DNA of 64,000 nt from NCBI GenBank assembly GCA_951213105.1, contig OX578139.1:73726684-73790683 (forward strand). Direction: 5' to 3'. Under the pieces are notes generated by a model, which saw only the letters and a program-made list of their open reading frames with translations, searched no databases and had not been told where the DNA came from. Made by a program: the position numbers and the translations under genes. Positions 21,946 through 34,919 of the stretch are shown here, piece after piece. How positions within the stretch are numbered: the first letter of the stretch is position 1; every line of letters begins with the position of its first letter. This DNA is from Amaurobius ferox. Taxonomy: Eukaryota; Arthropoda; Arachnida; Araneae; Amaurobiidae.

Positions 21946-24244
21946 AAAAAAGAGGTTACTGAAACATGAAAGTTATGCAAATATCTCATTATACTGAAAT
22001 ATTTCTAAAGGCGAGACATATGCGTGGAAAAATAATAATCCACGCAAAAAGCTAATTTTATTTTATTTAAAATTATTTGTATTAAATAATATATGATGTG
22101 TGCAGCATATGACTTTCCCTTCATCAGCGATTCTCAACTTGTGGTGTGCGAAATACTTAAAGGGGGGACGAAAAAGAATGCCGTTGACTGCAAAGCGCCT
22201 ATTTTATTGCTTTTCATAGCTATTTCAGCAGGGTTGGAAGAACGGGGCGCAGCTGAAATCGATATGGAACACAGGGGGGGGGGGCAAATACCCATAATTA
22301 TTAAGTCTCACCAGAGTAACATGCATGTGACTTGCTTAATTTTGTGAAACTTGATCCATTTACTTTTCAGTTAAAGTGGATATATACATTGCACAGACGA
22401 ACAAACACACAGACATACACACACAGAGAGACGTCACGCTAAAAATAGTATTTTTGGACTATCCAGTATATCTATATAGTTATATTACTATATCTAGTTA
22501 CTATTATCTAGTATATCTAGTAGATCTATAATAGTATTTTCGGTACTCGAGATGTGAGCCACATCGGAAACTCCTGTATTGCGATTTTCGACACGATTTC
22601 AATGTGTTCCAAATACATTACCATATTGCAGGGAAAGTAAAAATACAAAATCAGAATTTATCCCTCTACATAAAAATTATCTACATCTTTAACAATTTTA
22701 TCATCGTAGCAGAGGAATTCAGAACGAACAAGTTCCATAAAATTTGTAAAGAGAGAACCAGCATGCGGAAGAGGATGATTGGAATACGAAATATTTTCAA
22801 GTTTTCTTTCAAGGGGCTACATACTAGTATGAATTTTCGAACACTGCGCTACTGATAACACGCATGTCTATGTGCAAATTAGATATGTTTGTAGAAGTTT
22901 GATATGATGAATTTAGAGTGCTACAGCAATTCACCATCTCCTTTTATACCCATTTATAAAAATTCCGTAAATTCACTGAAACTGGAAAGATATGCTAATT
23001 TTCTTATAAAAACTACTGAAGAACTACAAAAAAATTACCAGAAGTTGTAGAAAAGTAAAAAAAAATTGCAAAGTACACACAAATGATATGCAGGACTATC
23101 AAAACTAATAAAACATATATAATATTGCTAGAATTTCCCTCATTGTTGCATAAGAAAAGTGATGAATAATATAAAGAATATATATTTTAATGGGCATTTA
23201 TCAATATCTTCGAAATGGACGTTCAACTCTAAATTCTTTAAGACCACCGTGTTTGTAAAACTGAGTTTTTCAATATTTAAAATATTCTCGGTAAAATGCA
23301 GAGAAGAATTGGTTCTAAAAGTGATCATTTAGAAAAAATTAACTGAATATTGAAATATTTTAAAATTAAACTACTTAAACTCAAAAAATGCGAATAGAAA
23401 ACAATTTCGGGACATTTTCATACTACACAATACATTTATTGTTTTACAAGCGTTTCCATTTTAAATTATTCCTTACATATGAAATACTACTACATATTGT
23501 CACCAGGGATAAATGAATACAATTCCGAAATATCTCGCTTAGAGAAATTTTCTCAAATTCAACTATGTTTCAGAGTAAACAGAAGAAACTGTCCCAAATT
23601 TACAAATGAATTTGCTATTACATTTAGTGATTGTAAGATTCCGCAGTACAAGAACAAATCTTTTTCGTAAACAATCATGCGAAATGTGTATAAAATTCAT
23701 CTATCATTTTACAAGTAAAAGTTTAAATCTATTTATTCCTCAGAATAATCTGCTTGCATTCTATAACGATCACATTCAACGACATTTTATTTCAAATATA
23801 GTTGAATGAAAGGAAGCAATTAAAATGTAACTCAAGTGTTCGTTAGCGAGACAAGATCTCAACGAAGGGATATTTACTGTTGCGTTCCAACATAGAAATG
23901 TAAATTGGCAAAGTCATTAGTTGCAATGTCACTTCAATCAGTGCTATTTTGGAGCAAAATTTGAATTTTATGATCGGACTATTTAGTTATAGTAGAAGTT
24001 ATCGAGAAATGTTAAAGATCTGAAAAGTAAATCATATTAAATGAAAAACAAAATTGCGCAGCTGTAAATGGTAATTACATTTTTTAGAGGTTTCGAGTCG
24101 TTTTCACTAAGACAATCATGATTGTTTTTTTAAGAATATCACTGTAAAAATCGGATTGTCGTTAAGAACATTACATATAAGGTAACACTTTACAAAATTA
24201 CAGTTGTATTTTTTCCCTTCCGTTGAGTGTCAAAACTTGTAATT

Positions 24245-24284
24245 GTGATAATAGCAACCAAATGTATTTGGTTGCATTTATCAC
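24245..24284. repeat. 40-bp palindrome
   Basis: Left arm GTGATAATAGCAACCAAAT (24245-24263), centre GT, right arm ATTTGGTTGCATTTATCAC (24266-24284); 17 of 19 pairs. Homology to unit C copy 2 ends around this palindrome. Confidence 0.75.
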
Positions 24285-24484
24285 AAATACCGGTCACTTT
24301 GTAATAGCGGTACATCATTTCCACAGTTCTGGATACTATCGTTGAGGTATTATTTGGCTAATTTACAACTTTACCGGGCATTCTGATATCGAACTGCAAA
24401 AATTTTTTAAAGGGAGAAGGCAGATTGAGAAGAGCAATACAAGGGTATCAAAGTATTTTTTGATTCCAAAGAATATCATTTTTT

Positions 24485-25866
24485 AACACTTTACAACAAA
24501 GTTGAAAAGTGTTTATGACTTTGTTCATTCTGTCTGTCTGTCTGTCTGTCTGTCCGTTAGCACGATAACTGCCGTTAAAATGAATTAATCAAAATGAAAT
24601 TTTAGTATGTTGTGTAGACGGCCTGTAGGACCTATGGGAATATAAATGAATAATATCACCCAATTAGTTTTGAATTGAGTCCGGGTTTAAAAAATGAAAT
24701 ACATTGAGCCCCATGGGACCTAATTGTTCAATCATTTTTTAAGCGGATTTAAAATTCACAAATTGCTTCGAAAATTTTAGGTATCATTCAAATTGTTCCG
24801 TAAAATATATAAAAAGAAAATTCAGCGAAATACATTCAGTAGTTTTTTAAATAGAAATTAAAATAATAATTATACCTCTTATATGAAGCGATCACGTGAC
24901 CATGATATGAAAAAACTTCATGACCCACTTCAAAATTATATATGGCATCCATCTTGTCTCAAAATCGTAATTTTTTAAGTTCTTTTTAATTCATATTGAG
25001 TGTTGTATCCGTCCTAAAACCACTTTATTTTTGCTTAAATTCCGCACTTCTACATACTGAAACAACGTAATTACAATATATTTAAGTTTAAATGATCATC
25101 CAAATTTGATTATTTCTGCAAAGAAACCTATTTTTCACTTATGTAAAATGTAAACAGCAAAATATGTAGAATGAGTTGTATTAGAATCGCTGTATTTATT
25201 TAATACAAAATTATTTAGCCCATGGAGTCTGCATAGCTGATATGAATGAAATATTAATTGATTTTACAAAGAGAAGGACGATTTTTTTCGATGAAGTTTT
25301 AAGCATAGAGTTTAATTACTTGTAGCTCCATGGTCTTAATTTTTAAATAAAATAAATTATTATAGTATTGTGATGAATGAAATGAATGGGAAAATGTTAT
25401 GAATGAAATGGTATTTTTATAGAGTGATCCAGGCGTGTTATTTTTTATATGACGTCATTTGAATGAACTTCAGTTGTTTTCGATGAAGTCTTCACATATA
25501 ATAAATTATCGTAGTATTATGATAGTTTTAAAAATATTACCGAGGAATGTATCGCATTTTAGAGATGTTTAAACCATGCAATTTATATTTCCATGCCGTC
25601 ATTTGAATGAAGTTCATTTTTTTCGATGAATGTTTAAGTTTTCAAATATAATAAATTAATACAGTATTGTGATAAGTTTTCAAATATAATAAATTAATAC
25701 ACTATTGTGATAAGTTTTCAAATATAATAAATTAATAAAGTATTGTGATAAGTTTTAAAATATTACCGAGGAATGTATTGCATTTTAGACTTGTTTAAAT
25801 AAAATTGCATTGAAGTTGGAAAGTGTTTCAAGATCAATGCTTTAAGCATGATTGATCTTTCTTGTT
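24485..25866 (+). mobile_element. Family B element, copy B4 (full length, 1382 bp) with an empty site
   Basis: Begins AACACTTTACAACAAAGTTG (terminal hairpin), then a (CTGT)n tract at about 24528-24553, and ends GATTGATCTTTCTTGTT. The empty site at 17291-17308 reads ATCATTTTTT-ATTATCTC, exactly the sequence left and right of B4. The insertion made no target duplication longer than 2 bp (TT). This is seen directly and argues against a LINE or ordinary cut-and-paste element. It fits insertion between T and T as described for helentrons. Three 43-bp direct repeats (AAGTTTTCAAATATAATAAA) lie near 25650-25750. Confidence 0.82.
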
Positions 25867-27707
25867 ATTATCTCATGCATGTTTTGATTTTTAAATGAAT
25901 TAATTCCATTTATGATAAAATATTCCGTTCTTCCATGTTTTATTTTATTTTCTTGTTAATAAGATTATTTTACTACACATTTTTAAGTTTTAGTAAAGTA
26001 GTAATGGAAAATATACAAATTCAAATTAATTTACAAATATTTTCACATAAAGCTGGTATTTCTTTAAATGTCGTAGAATACAAATGGTAATCCTAAAAAC
26101 AAACATTTTCGGGAGATCTTTGAAATAGGAAAATTTTATTCCTTTTCTTAAACCACATCTATTTATAGAACAGGAAATTCGCTTTTACTTAAATCCACCC
26201 TATACGCTGGAGCCTGTTCAATTTTGAAGAGAATGGGAAGTAAAAATAAAACAAAAAATGCATCAAAATAATTTATTTTCCTCATATTGTGTGGGAAGAT
26301 ATTTCGAAAAGTTTTCATTTTGAATATTTTCATATATAACAGAACAACACCTTTCTAAGAATCATAAATTCGTTAAAGCTAAAGTAATGCAGCTTTGATG
26401 AAAAAATATGCAATTAAAATATATGCCATTAAATTATCTACCATATAAAAATATACCATCTTAAAATATATCATCTAAAATATAGCCTAAAAAGTCCTTA
26501 TAAATCCCTTCAATTTTCGATTGGCGTATTTTTGGAGCTGCATAAGCAGAGTCTACCAATAAGAAAAGGGATTATGCGCTATTGATTGGGAAAGCATGTA
26601 GCGCCGATGAATTAAACGGATTTAGAATTACTATCTCGATAATGAAGCAAGATAAACGCAAAATTTCGAATTCAAAGTTGTAGAACATTTTCTATTTAGT
26701 ATGGAGAGAAGTGTGGTTTGCAAATAAAATGAAAACATGTGATATAAAAAGAGGTTACTGAAACGGGAAAATTACTCAAATATCTCATACTGAAGTATTT
26801 CAAAAAGCGAAATATATGCGTGGAAAAATAATAATCCACACAGTAAGCTAATTTTAATTTATTTAAAATTATCTGCATTAAATAGTATATGATGTGTGCA
26901 GCATATGACTTTCCCTAAATCAGCGATTCTCAACCTGTAGTTTGCGAAAACATAAAGGGGGGCGGAAAGGGATGCTGTTGTTGTAAAGAAACTATTGCGT
27001 TGCTTTTCATGGGTATTTCAGCAGGGGTGGAATAAAGAGGCCCAGCTGAAATCGATATGGAACACAGAGAGGGTGATCAAATACCTCTAATTATTAATCC
27101 GCAACAGAGTAACATTAAAGTGACTTATTTAATTTTGTGAAATTTGATCCATTTACTTTTCAGCTAAAGTGGATACGTACATTGCACAGACAGACAAGCA
27201 CACAGACACACATACACAGACTAGATATTGCCATATCTAGTTACTATTATCTAGTATATCTAGTAGATCTATAACAGTATTTTCGGTGTTCGAAACGTGA
27301 GCCACGTCGAAAACTCCAGTGTTGCGATTTTCGACATGCTTTCAATGCTTTCCCAATACATTACCATATATTGTAAGGACAGTGGAAATACAAAAACAGA
27401 ATTTCACCCTCTATGTAAAAATTATCTATATCTTTAACAATTTTATCATCGTAGCAGAGGAATTCGGACCGAGCAATTTCTTTAAAAGTTGTAAAGATAG
27501 GACCACCGCGAGGAAGAGGATGATTGGAAGACGAAATATTTTTAAGTTTTCTTTCAAGAGGATACATACTAGTAAGCATTTTCAAACACTGCGTTACTGA
27601 TAACACGCATGTCTATGTGCAAATCAGATATGCTTGCAGAAGTTTGATATGATGAATTGAGGGTGCTCACATAATTCAACATCTCCTCTTATACCCATTT
27701 ATAAAAA

Positions 27708-28462
27708 TCTGATGTGGGCAGCACATGAATTTCCTTATATAATGCAATAGATTTACTAGTCTTAGAGTAAAAAAAAAGGGATATTCTTATAGTAGATACT
27801 TATATTATTTCTAAGATACTGAATTTTCGTCAATTATTCGGTATTTTCATTGATTTAGAGTCAACTTTATCCATTTGGCGAGTTTTTCTTTAATTTGGTG
27901 ATATTTAAAAAGTCGCCAAGTTGGCGACATTCTGCCAAAATCGTTGCCAAAATCTCGTCAAACGTTATGGATGGAGAAATAATTTATTCTTAGATAAATC
28001 ACTAATGACGCTGAAATACAAAAGTATTACACAAAATATATTTTTTTCATGAATGGAACGAGCTAGATCCAAGAGAATGATGTCATTAAATATATCGCAT
28101 GGTATTACTGAAAAGTGAACATGTCTCTCAAGGGGAAATATTTTTTTTTTTATTTTATATGACTTTCTGATAATTTTTTTGAAAAATGTGCAATATCTCG
28201 AGAACGGTTCATGTTAGCGTTCTAAAATTTATGTCAATCGTTCTAATGAAAAATTACATAAGGTCTATATGCGTAACTTTATTAGTGGTTTTGTTTTTTG
28301 ACTATTTTTTCAAAATTTCATTTGAAAATTTAGGGGTGTTCTTAACATTCGATTGTGTATAAAAACAATAGGTTTCCAGTGTTTACGGATTGCGATTTTT
28401 GTACAAAATTTGGTTCGAATCGGTCCATTCGTTCGTCAGTTATCGTCTCCACAGACTCACTG

Positions 28463-28495
<33 letters not shown>

Positions 28496-29330
28496 TCACT
28501 TCAGAAATGTTTGATTCGTGATCAGGGATGCTTGAAACGTGCTCTCCCGTCGAAAACTCGATTTCGAATTTTCGACCCCGTCACAATACTTTCCTTATAC
28601 ATTATGTATATAAGGAAAGTAATAGGATTTTCTTATAGTAGATACTAATCTTTCCAAGATATTGAATTTTCGACAATTCGTCGTCATTTTCATTGATTTA
28701 GCACCATTTTTATCCATTTGGCGAGATTTTCATTAATTTGGCAACGATTTGAAAAAGTCGCCAAGTTGGCGACATTCCGCCAAATTCGTCGCCAAAATCT
28801 CGCCAAGCGTTATGCACTAAGAAAAAAGTTATTCTTACAGCAGATAAATGACTATTGGCGTTCTAATACAAAAGTATTATTCAAAGTATATTTTTTCATG
28901 AATGGAACGAGCTAGATCCACGAGAATGATGTCACTCAATTTATCGCATGGTATTACATATGAAAAGTGAACATGTTTCTCAATAGGAATTTTTTTTTAT
29001 GTGACTTTTTCATAATTTTTTTGAAAAATGTACAATATCTCGAGAATGGTTCATGTTAGCGTTCTAAAATTTATGCCAATCGTTTTCTAATGAAAAATTA
29101 CATAAGAAATGTCTATTTGTGTAACTTTATTAGCGGTTTTGATTTTTTGACGATTTTTTCAAAATTTCATTCGAAAATTCAGGGGGGTTCTGAACATTCG
29201 ATCACGTATAAAAACAATAGGCTTCCAGTGTTTACGGATTGTGATTTTTGTACCAAATTTGGTTCGAATCTGTCCATTCGTTCGTCAGTTATCGTCTCCA
29301 CAGACTCACTGACACACACACACACACATA

Positions 29331-29387
<57 letters not shown>

Positions 29388-29758
29388 ACACACAGACATC
29401 AAAATGTTTGATTCTTGATCAGGGATGCTTGAAACGTGCTCTCCCGTCGAAAACTCGAATTCGAATTTTCGACCCCGTCACAATACTTTCCTTATACATT
29501 ATGTATATAAGGAAAGTAACAATAGGCTTCCAGTATTCACGGATTGTAATTTTTGTACCAAATTTCGTTCGAATCGGTCCATTCATTCGTCAGTTATCGT
29601 CTCCACACACACACACACACACACACAGACATCACCTCAAAAATGTTCGATTCGTTATCAGGGATACTTGAAACGCGCTCTACCGTCGAAAACTCGAATT
29701 CGATTTTTCGACCCCGTCACAATACTGTCTTTATACATTATTGTATATAAGGAAAGTA
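27708..29758 (+). mobile_element. Family A array: three tandem copies in unit C copy 2
   Basis: Copies are 27708-28621 (complete), 28622-29518 (lacks the first ~70 bp) and 29519-29758 (last ~240 bp only). Each ends with the hairpin ...TATAAGGAAAGTA. CA microsatellites are at 28459-28492, 29309-29396 and 29606-29629. The unoccupied paralogue reads TTATAAAAATTCCG (22964-22977). The filled site has TTATAAAAA on the left and GTAAAAATTCCG on the right, so AAAAA is present twice. The array inserted as, or grew into, a head-to-tail series at one point. Confidence 0.8.
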
Positions 29759-31175
29759 AAAATTCCGTAAATTCACTAAAACTAGAAAGATATGTTTATT
29801 TTCATATAAGAACTACTGAAAAAGTACAAAAAAGTACCAGAAGTTCTAGAAAAGTAAAAATAGTTGCAAAGTATACACAAATGATATGCAGGACTATCCA
29901 AACTAATCAAACGAAAATAATATTGCTGGAATTTCCTCATTGTTGCATAAAGAGAGGTGATGAATAATATAAAGAATATATATTTAATAGGGTATTTCTC
30001 AAAATCTTCGAAATGGACGTTCAGCTCTTAAATTCTTTAAGACCATCGTATTTGCAAAACCGAGTTTTTCAATACTTAAAATATTCTCGGTAAACTGCAG
30101 AGAGGAGTTGGTTCTAAAAGCATCATATAGCAAAAATTTAGCAAAAATATAACTGTCATTTAGAAAAATTCTCATTTAGCAAAAAATGACTGAATATTGA
30201 AATATTTTAAAATTAAGCTAATTAAATTCAAAAAATGCGCATAGAAAATAATTTTTAGACATTTTCATTCAACTCAATACATTTATTTTATTGCAAACGT
30301 TACCATTTTAAATTATTCCTTGCATATGAAATACTACAACATATTGCCACCAGGGATAAGTAAATAAAGTTTCGAAATGTCTCGTCTAGAGAAATATTCT
30401 CAAATTCAACTAGAGTAAACAGAAGATACTGCCTCAAATTTACAAATGAATTTCCTGTTACATTTAGTGATTATAAGAAGCCGCAGTACTAGAACACATC
30501 TTTTTCGTAAACAATCATGCGAAATGCGTATAAAATTCATCTATCCTTTTCAAGTAAAAGTTTAAATATATTTATTCCTCAGAATAATCTGCTTGCATTC
30601 TACAACGATCATTTTCAACGACATTTTATTCCAAATATAGTTGAATGAAAGGAAGCAATTAAAATGCAACTCAAGTGTTCGTTAACGAGACAAGATCTTA
30701 ACTAAGGGATATTTACTGCTATGTTCTAACAGAGAAATGTAAATTGTCAAAGTCATTAGTTACAATGTCACTTCAATCAATGCTATTGTGGGGCAAAGTT
30801 TGAATTTTAAGATCGGACTATTTAGTTATAGTAGAAGTTACCGGGAAATGTTAAAGATCTGAAAAGTAAATCATATTAAATAAAAAAAAATTGCGCAGCT
30901 GTAAATGGTAATTGCATTTTTTAGAAGTTTCGAGTCGTTTTCACTAAGATAATCATGATTGTTTTTTTAAGAGTACCACTGTAAAAATGGGATTGTCGTT
31001 AAGGTTTCGCATTACATATAAGTTAAAACTTTACAAAATTACAGTTGTAATTTTTTTCCCTTTCGTTCAGTGTTAAAACTGGTAATTGTGATAATAGCAA
31101 CCAAATGTATTTGAATGTGTTCTAAACTCTATTACTTTGACAGATAAATATTTTGATAAATTACATTTTAAAAAA

Positions 31176-32870
31176 TCTGATACGGGCAGCACATAACTTT
31201 CCTTATATAATGCAATGAATTTATTCCTTCTACATTAAAAAAATAATGTATAAAATCCACGGTACTTTGTTTTTAACGTTGAATTGTACATTTGACTTTA
31301 CCGGATGACAACATGTGAAATTCGATGTACCCAAATAACTTATATTTCCTGCAACAATTCAATATTAATAACATCCCCAATAAGCGATACAGTCCATATA
31401 TTAAAATATTTTAATAATTCATTCACAAATTAGAATTCCAGTTTCATTAATTTAGCGTCACTTTTGCAATTTTGACAATCATTTCATCAATCTGGGTCAA
31501 AGTATCTCCAAGTTGGCCATACTGAGCTAGATTATTCACCAAGTTCGCCAAAGTATCATTTAGTGATACAGACAAACGGAAAGAAGAGCACATCTTATAT
31601 ACTAGAAGTTATGCCCGTCATATGGACGGAAATCAGAATTTGCAAAACATTACTTCACATTTGGCGTCATCTTTATCAAGTTGGAGACATTTTTATAACT
31701 TCAGCAACATTTTAAAATGTCGTTAAGTTGGCGGCGTCCCGCTAAATTTCTCGCCAAGTGCTATGGACGGCCGGAGAAATGAGTTATTCTTATAGTCTAT
31801 TATGTTCTTTCCAAGGTATTAAACTTTCAATTAGCCGTCATTTCATTGATTTAGCATGAGTTTCATTAATTTGGCTAATTTGTATCTATTGAGTGACATT
31901 TTCGTCAATTTGGCAACATTTAAAAAGTCATCAAGTTGGAAATATTCCGACAAATTCATCACCAAAATTTTGACAAACGTTACGGACAGACAAATAGGGT
32001 ATTCTTATAGTATATTCTTATATTATTTACCAGACATTGAATTTTCGTCAATAAGTTGTCATTGATGTCGCGTCGTTTTTAGCAATTTGGCAAAATTTTC
32101 GTTAATTTGACGACATTTAAAAAAGTCGCCAAGTCGGGAACATTTCACCAAATTCATCACCAAAATCTCGCCAAGCGTTATGGATGCAGAAATGAGTTAT
32201 TCTTATAGCAGATAAATGACTATTGGCGTCCAATTACAAAAGTATTACCCAAAGTAACTTCATGAATGGAACGAGCTAGATTCACCTGAATGATGTCACC
32301 AAATTTATCACATGATATTACATATGAAAAGTAAACATGTTTCACAATAATTAATATGTTTTTTTATTTTATGTGATTTTTAAATACATTTATTTGAAAA
32401 TTTGCAATATCTGGAGAACGGTTCCTGCTAGCGTTCTAAAGTTTATGTAAATCATTTCCTAAGGAAAAATTACATGAAAAATGACTATTTGCTTAACTTT
32501 ATAAAAGGTTTCTTTTTTTGATGATTTTTTTCAAAATTTCACTCGAAAATTTTGGAGGGTTCTGAACATTCGATTGCGTTTAAAATCGATAGGCTCCCAG
32601 TATCCACGGATTGTACTTTTTGTATCAAATTTCGTTCAAAACGCTCCATTTGTTCGTCATATATCGTCTACACAGACTCACTAACACACAGAAACAAGCA
32701 CACACATATAGACATCACCTCAGAAACGTTTGATTCGTGTTCAGAGGTGCTTAAAAAGTAATCTCCCGTCGAAAACTCGCATTCGAATTTTTGACCCTAT
32801 CGTAATACTTTCCTTGTACATTATATTATCTATATAAGGAAAGTAATATACTATGTACATAAGGAAAGTA
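31176..32870 (+). mobile_element. Old, diverged family A copies
   Basis: Head at 31176 (TCTGATACGGGCAGCACATA), a degenerate core, then two further core starts near 31783 and 31995 (ATTCTTATAGTATATTCTTA) running to a final end ...ATAAGGAAAGTA at 32870. Many more substitutions than A1, A2, A4 or A5, so an older tandem array of the same design. Confidence 0.65.
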
Positions 32871-34919
32871 ATAAATTGTGTTTTTCACGGTATATTTATT
32901 ACCAATTGGATAAGTAAGGAGAAAAAGTATCAAGTAGAGCATATAAGAAGAATTTTGTCTCTAAAAACTGCATGCAAAATTGGAGAATTTAATTATACTT
33001 GACATTTTAGTTTACTACCATCTGGACTCTCTTCCAAAACATTGGATTTAATAAAAAATCAGTCTACACCTTCTTTTCAGTATGGCTAATAATGCCTATG
33101 AATAAGTATTCTTCCAAAAAATGATATGGCCTAAAGTTTTAAAATTTAGAATGCCAGATGAGGACCTACATGCAGTATAAGTTTTAAGCTGAAAATTCAT
33201 CGCGCTACAATCAGGAAATACTATCAGTTTTATCAGTAACAACGTCATAACATACGAAGATTTATCCTTATTTGAGCTTTAAACTAGCTCGTTAAAACTA
33301 TTTCCCGATTTCTGATGCATTTACAAAGAAAGTTTATTTACGGGGTTTAGGGCGTAATTTAATCTTCCAATTCAGACATCGCCGAAACTGCACATAACTT
33401 GATCATCAAATTTTTTAGGATCAAAATGCATGATTCCTTTCTCTTAAAAAATATATGCTGTTCTTGTAACGAAGAACAAGGATCACGTAATTTAAGGAGG
33501 CACCTGGCTGCAAGTGTACTTAACTTCCTAGTCATGAACACGGGTCAAGGAATCTTAAGCAAAAAGGGTTTGAACATTAATGGATTTAGCCAAACAAGAG
33601 GATCAAAATTTGCACTCAATTCGACGGAATTATGTTCGAATTACACGAGTCTCAAGTACGGAATAATGGAGTAGGAAAAACACGGTAAAAAATTAGGGGA
33701 AAGTAGCGTTCTGGAGAAGGTGTGCTCCTTGATATTGTTCAATCGACAGATCACAAGTCAAGGATGGGGGTCAACGAGGGGTGCGCTTGCTGCTCTTAGG
33801 TTTTTCTTACTTTTTCTACCTTCCGTACTTCATTTGAGGAACTTATGTGCACGCGTATGACGTGCAAGAGAAGATCGGCGAAAACGTGAATCACTCCCAA
33901 CCTTCGTCAGTGTTGTATCCTTAGGGTTAAGAGGCAAGATTTTTAAATGTGAATTCCTTGAGGGAAAGCATTGCATTTATTACAGACGTGGTACTCTATG
34001 TAACTTACTTTAAGGCATATCTCTCATCAGAGTTCTCAAACAGTTCCTAAGTTGATTCAGAATATACCTCTTAGGGTAAGGATTTTCGTTTCAGAGCTGG
34101 CCAGCATGACTATGTCAAAGCCTCCTATTTTACTATCCAAGCCTCCTATATTATCCAAGCCTACATTGTCCTATATTGCCAAAGACTCCTATATTACCCA
34201 AGGTTCATAGATACTACCTTATAGCCTAGTAGCTATAAACCTTAAAATCCTATAACCTCCAAAGCCTCCTAATTGGCGTCTACTATTATCGGAATGTAAT
34301 GGCCGTTAGTACTCCTGATACAAAAGGGAATTATATAGGTCAAGTAAAACTGCTCAGTAATTAAAATTGATATGAATACTTCATCAAGGAATAATTAATC
34401 TTGGTATATTACTTAAATCAATTGATCTCACGTGCTTAAGTTTTTAAACAATAAATCTTATACTCTAAAGATTTGTCAAGTTTATTTTAAAAATTTTGAT
34501 TTGTAAATCTTCGATTTTGCTTATAATCATTAATTTTAATCTTATTAACCCTTGCACTTATTCTGAGCACTTATTAGTGTTCTTCTGAGCAGGCCTCCCC
34601 TGTTTATATTCTTGCGTGCCCTCCACGCTGGACCTTGCTGCGAGTCCGTTGTTAGTGCTGGATTTCTTTAGAGTGTATAATGTCATGGACCTGATCTAGC
34701 TCTGCTGGTCTTAGGGGATTTGCAACAACAACAACAACAATTTCTGTAGAAAACGCAGGGTAACTAGATTGATAATACTCAATTGCCTGTCCCTATTAGA
34801 CTTCTGTTGCTGATAGTTAGGGTATTGAGTAGGAGTTTGGTAATTCTCATAATTTCAATCGTCCCTTTTTCTATAATTGCTATAGTAATATCTGTTGGAT
34901 GAAAAGTTTATTTTGCTTT
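32871..34919. other. No gene recognised; short tandem repeats and a CAA tail
   Basis: A 91-codon plus-strand frame (33399-33674) and a 60-codon minus-strand frame lack motifs. 34112-34205 has a degenerate ~21-bp tandem repeat (AAGCCTCCTATATTATCC type). 34590-34741 is less AT-rich and ends GGGGATTTGCAACAACAACA, possibly the 3' end of an unrelated SINE/LINE. A similar end, CCTAGGAGATTTGCCACAAC, occurs at 55848. Confidence 0.45.

Larger units (their letters stand above)
17215..24484. repeat. Repeat unit C, copy 1 (interrupted by a MITE pair and a 3.5 kb composite insertion)
   Basis: Backbone segments 17215-18432, 21946-22970 and 22971-24263 match copy 2 segments 24410-24484 + 25867-26743, 26746-27707 and 29759-31117 in the same order, at roughly 85-90% by eye. 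The unit is about 3.5 kb without insertions. No coding frame is shared between copies, so its nature (satellite-like unit, old large transposon or segmental duplication) is open. It contains TCTAG-rich stretches (about 22460-22540) and a G11 run (22275-22285). Confidence 0.75.
24410..31117. repeat. Repeat unit C, copy 2 (interrupted by B4 and an A block)
   Basis: Second tandem copy of the unit at 17215-24484. It starts with GATTCCAAAGAATATCATTT and ends near AGCAACCAAATGTATTTG. It lacks the MITE pair and the 3.5 kb composite of copy 1, but carries B4 (24485-25866) and an A array (27708-29758) that copy 1 lacks. Each therefore documents the pre-insertion sequence of the other. No genes. Confidence 0.75.

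Noticed and set aside
29090..29967. 193- and 180-codon frames with Thr-His repeats
   Set aside because: They run through CA microsatellites and tandem A-element tails. Similar frames recur in other A copies without conservation of reading frame.
33399..33674. Possible small gene (91 codons)
   Set aside because: No domain, no upstream or downstream coding continuation, composition like its surroundings.
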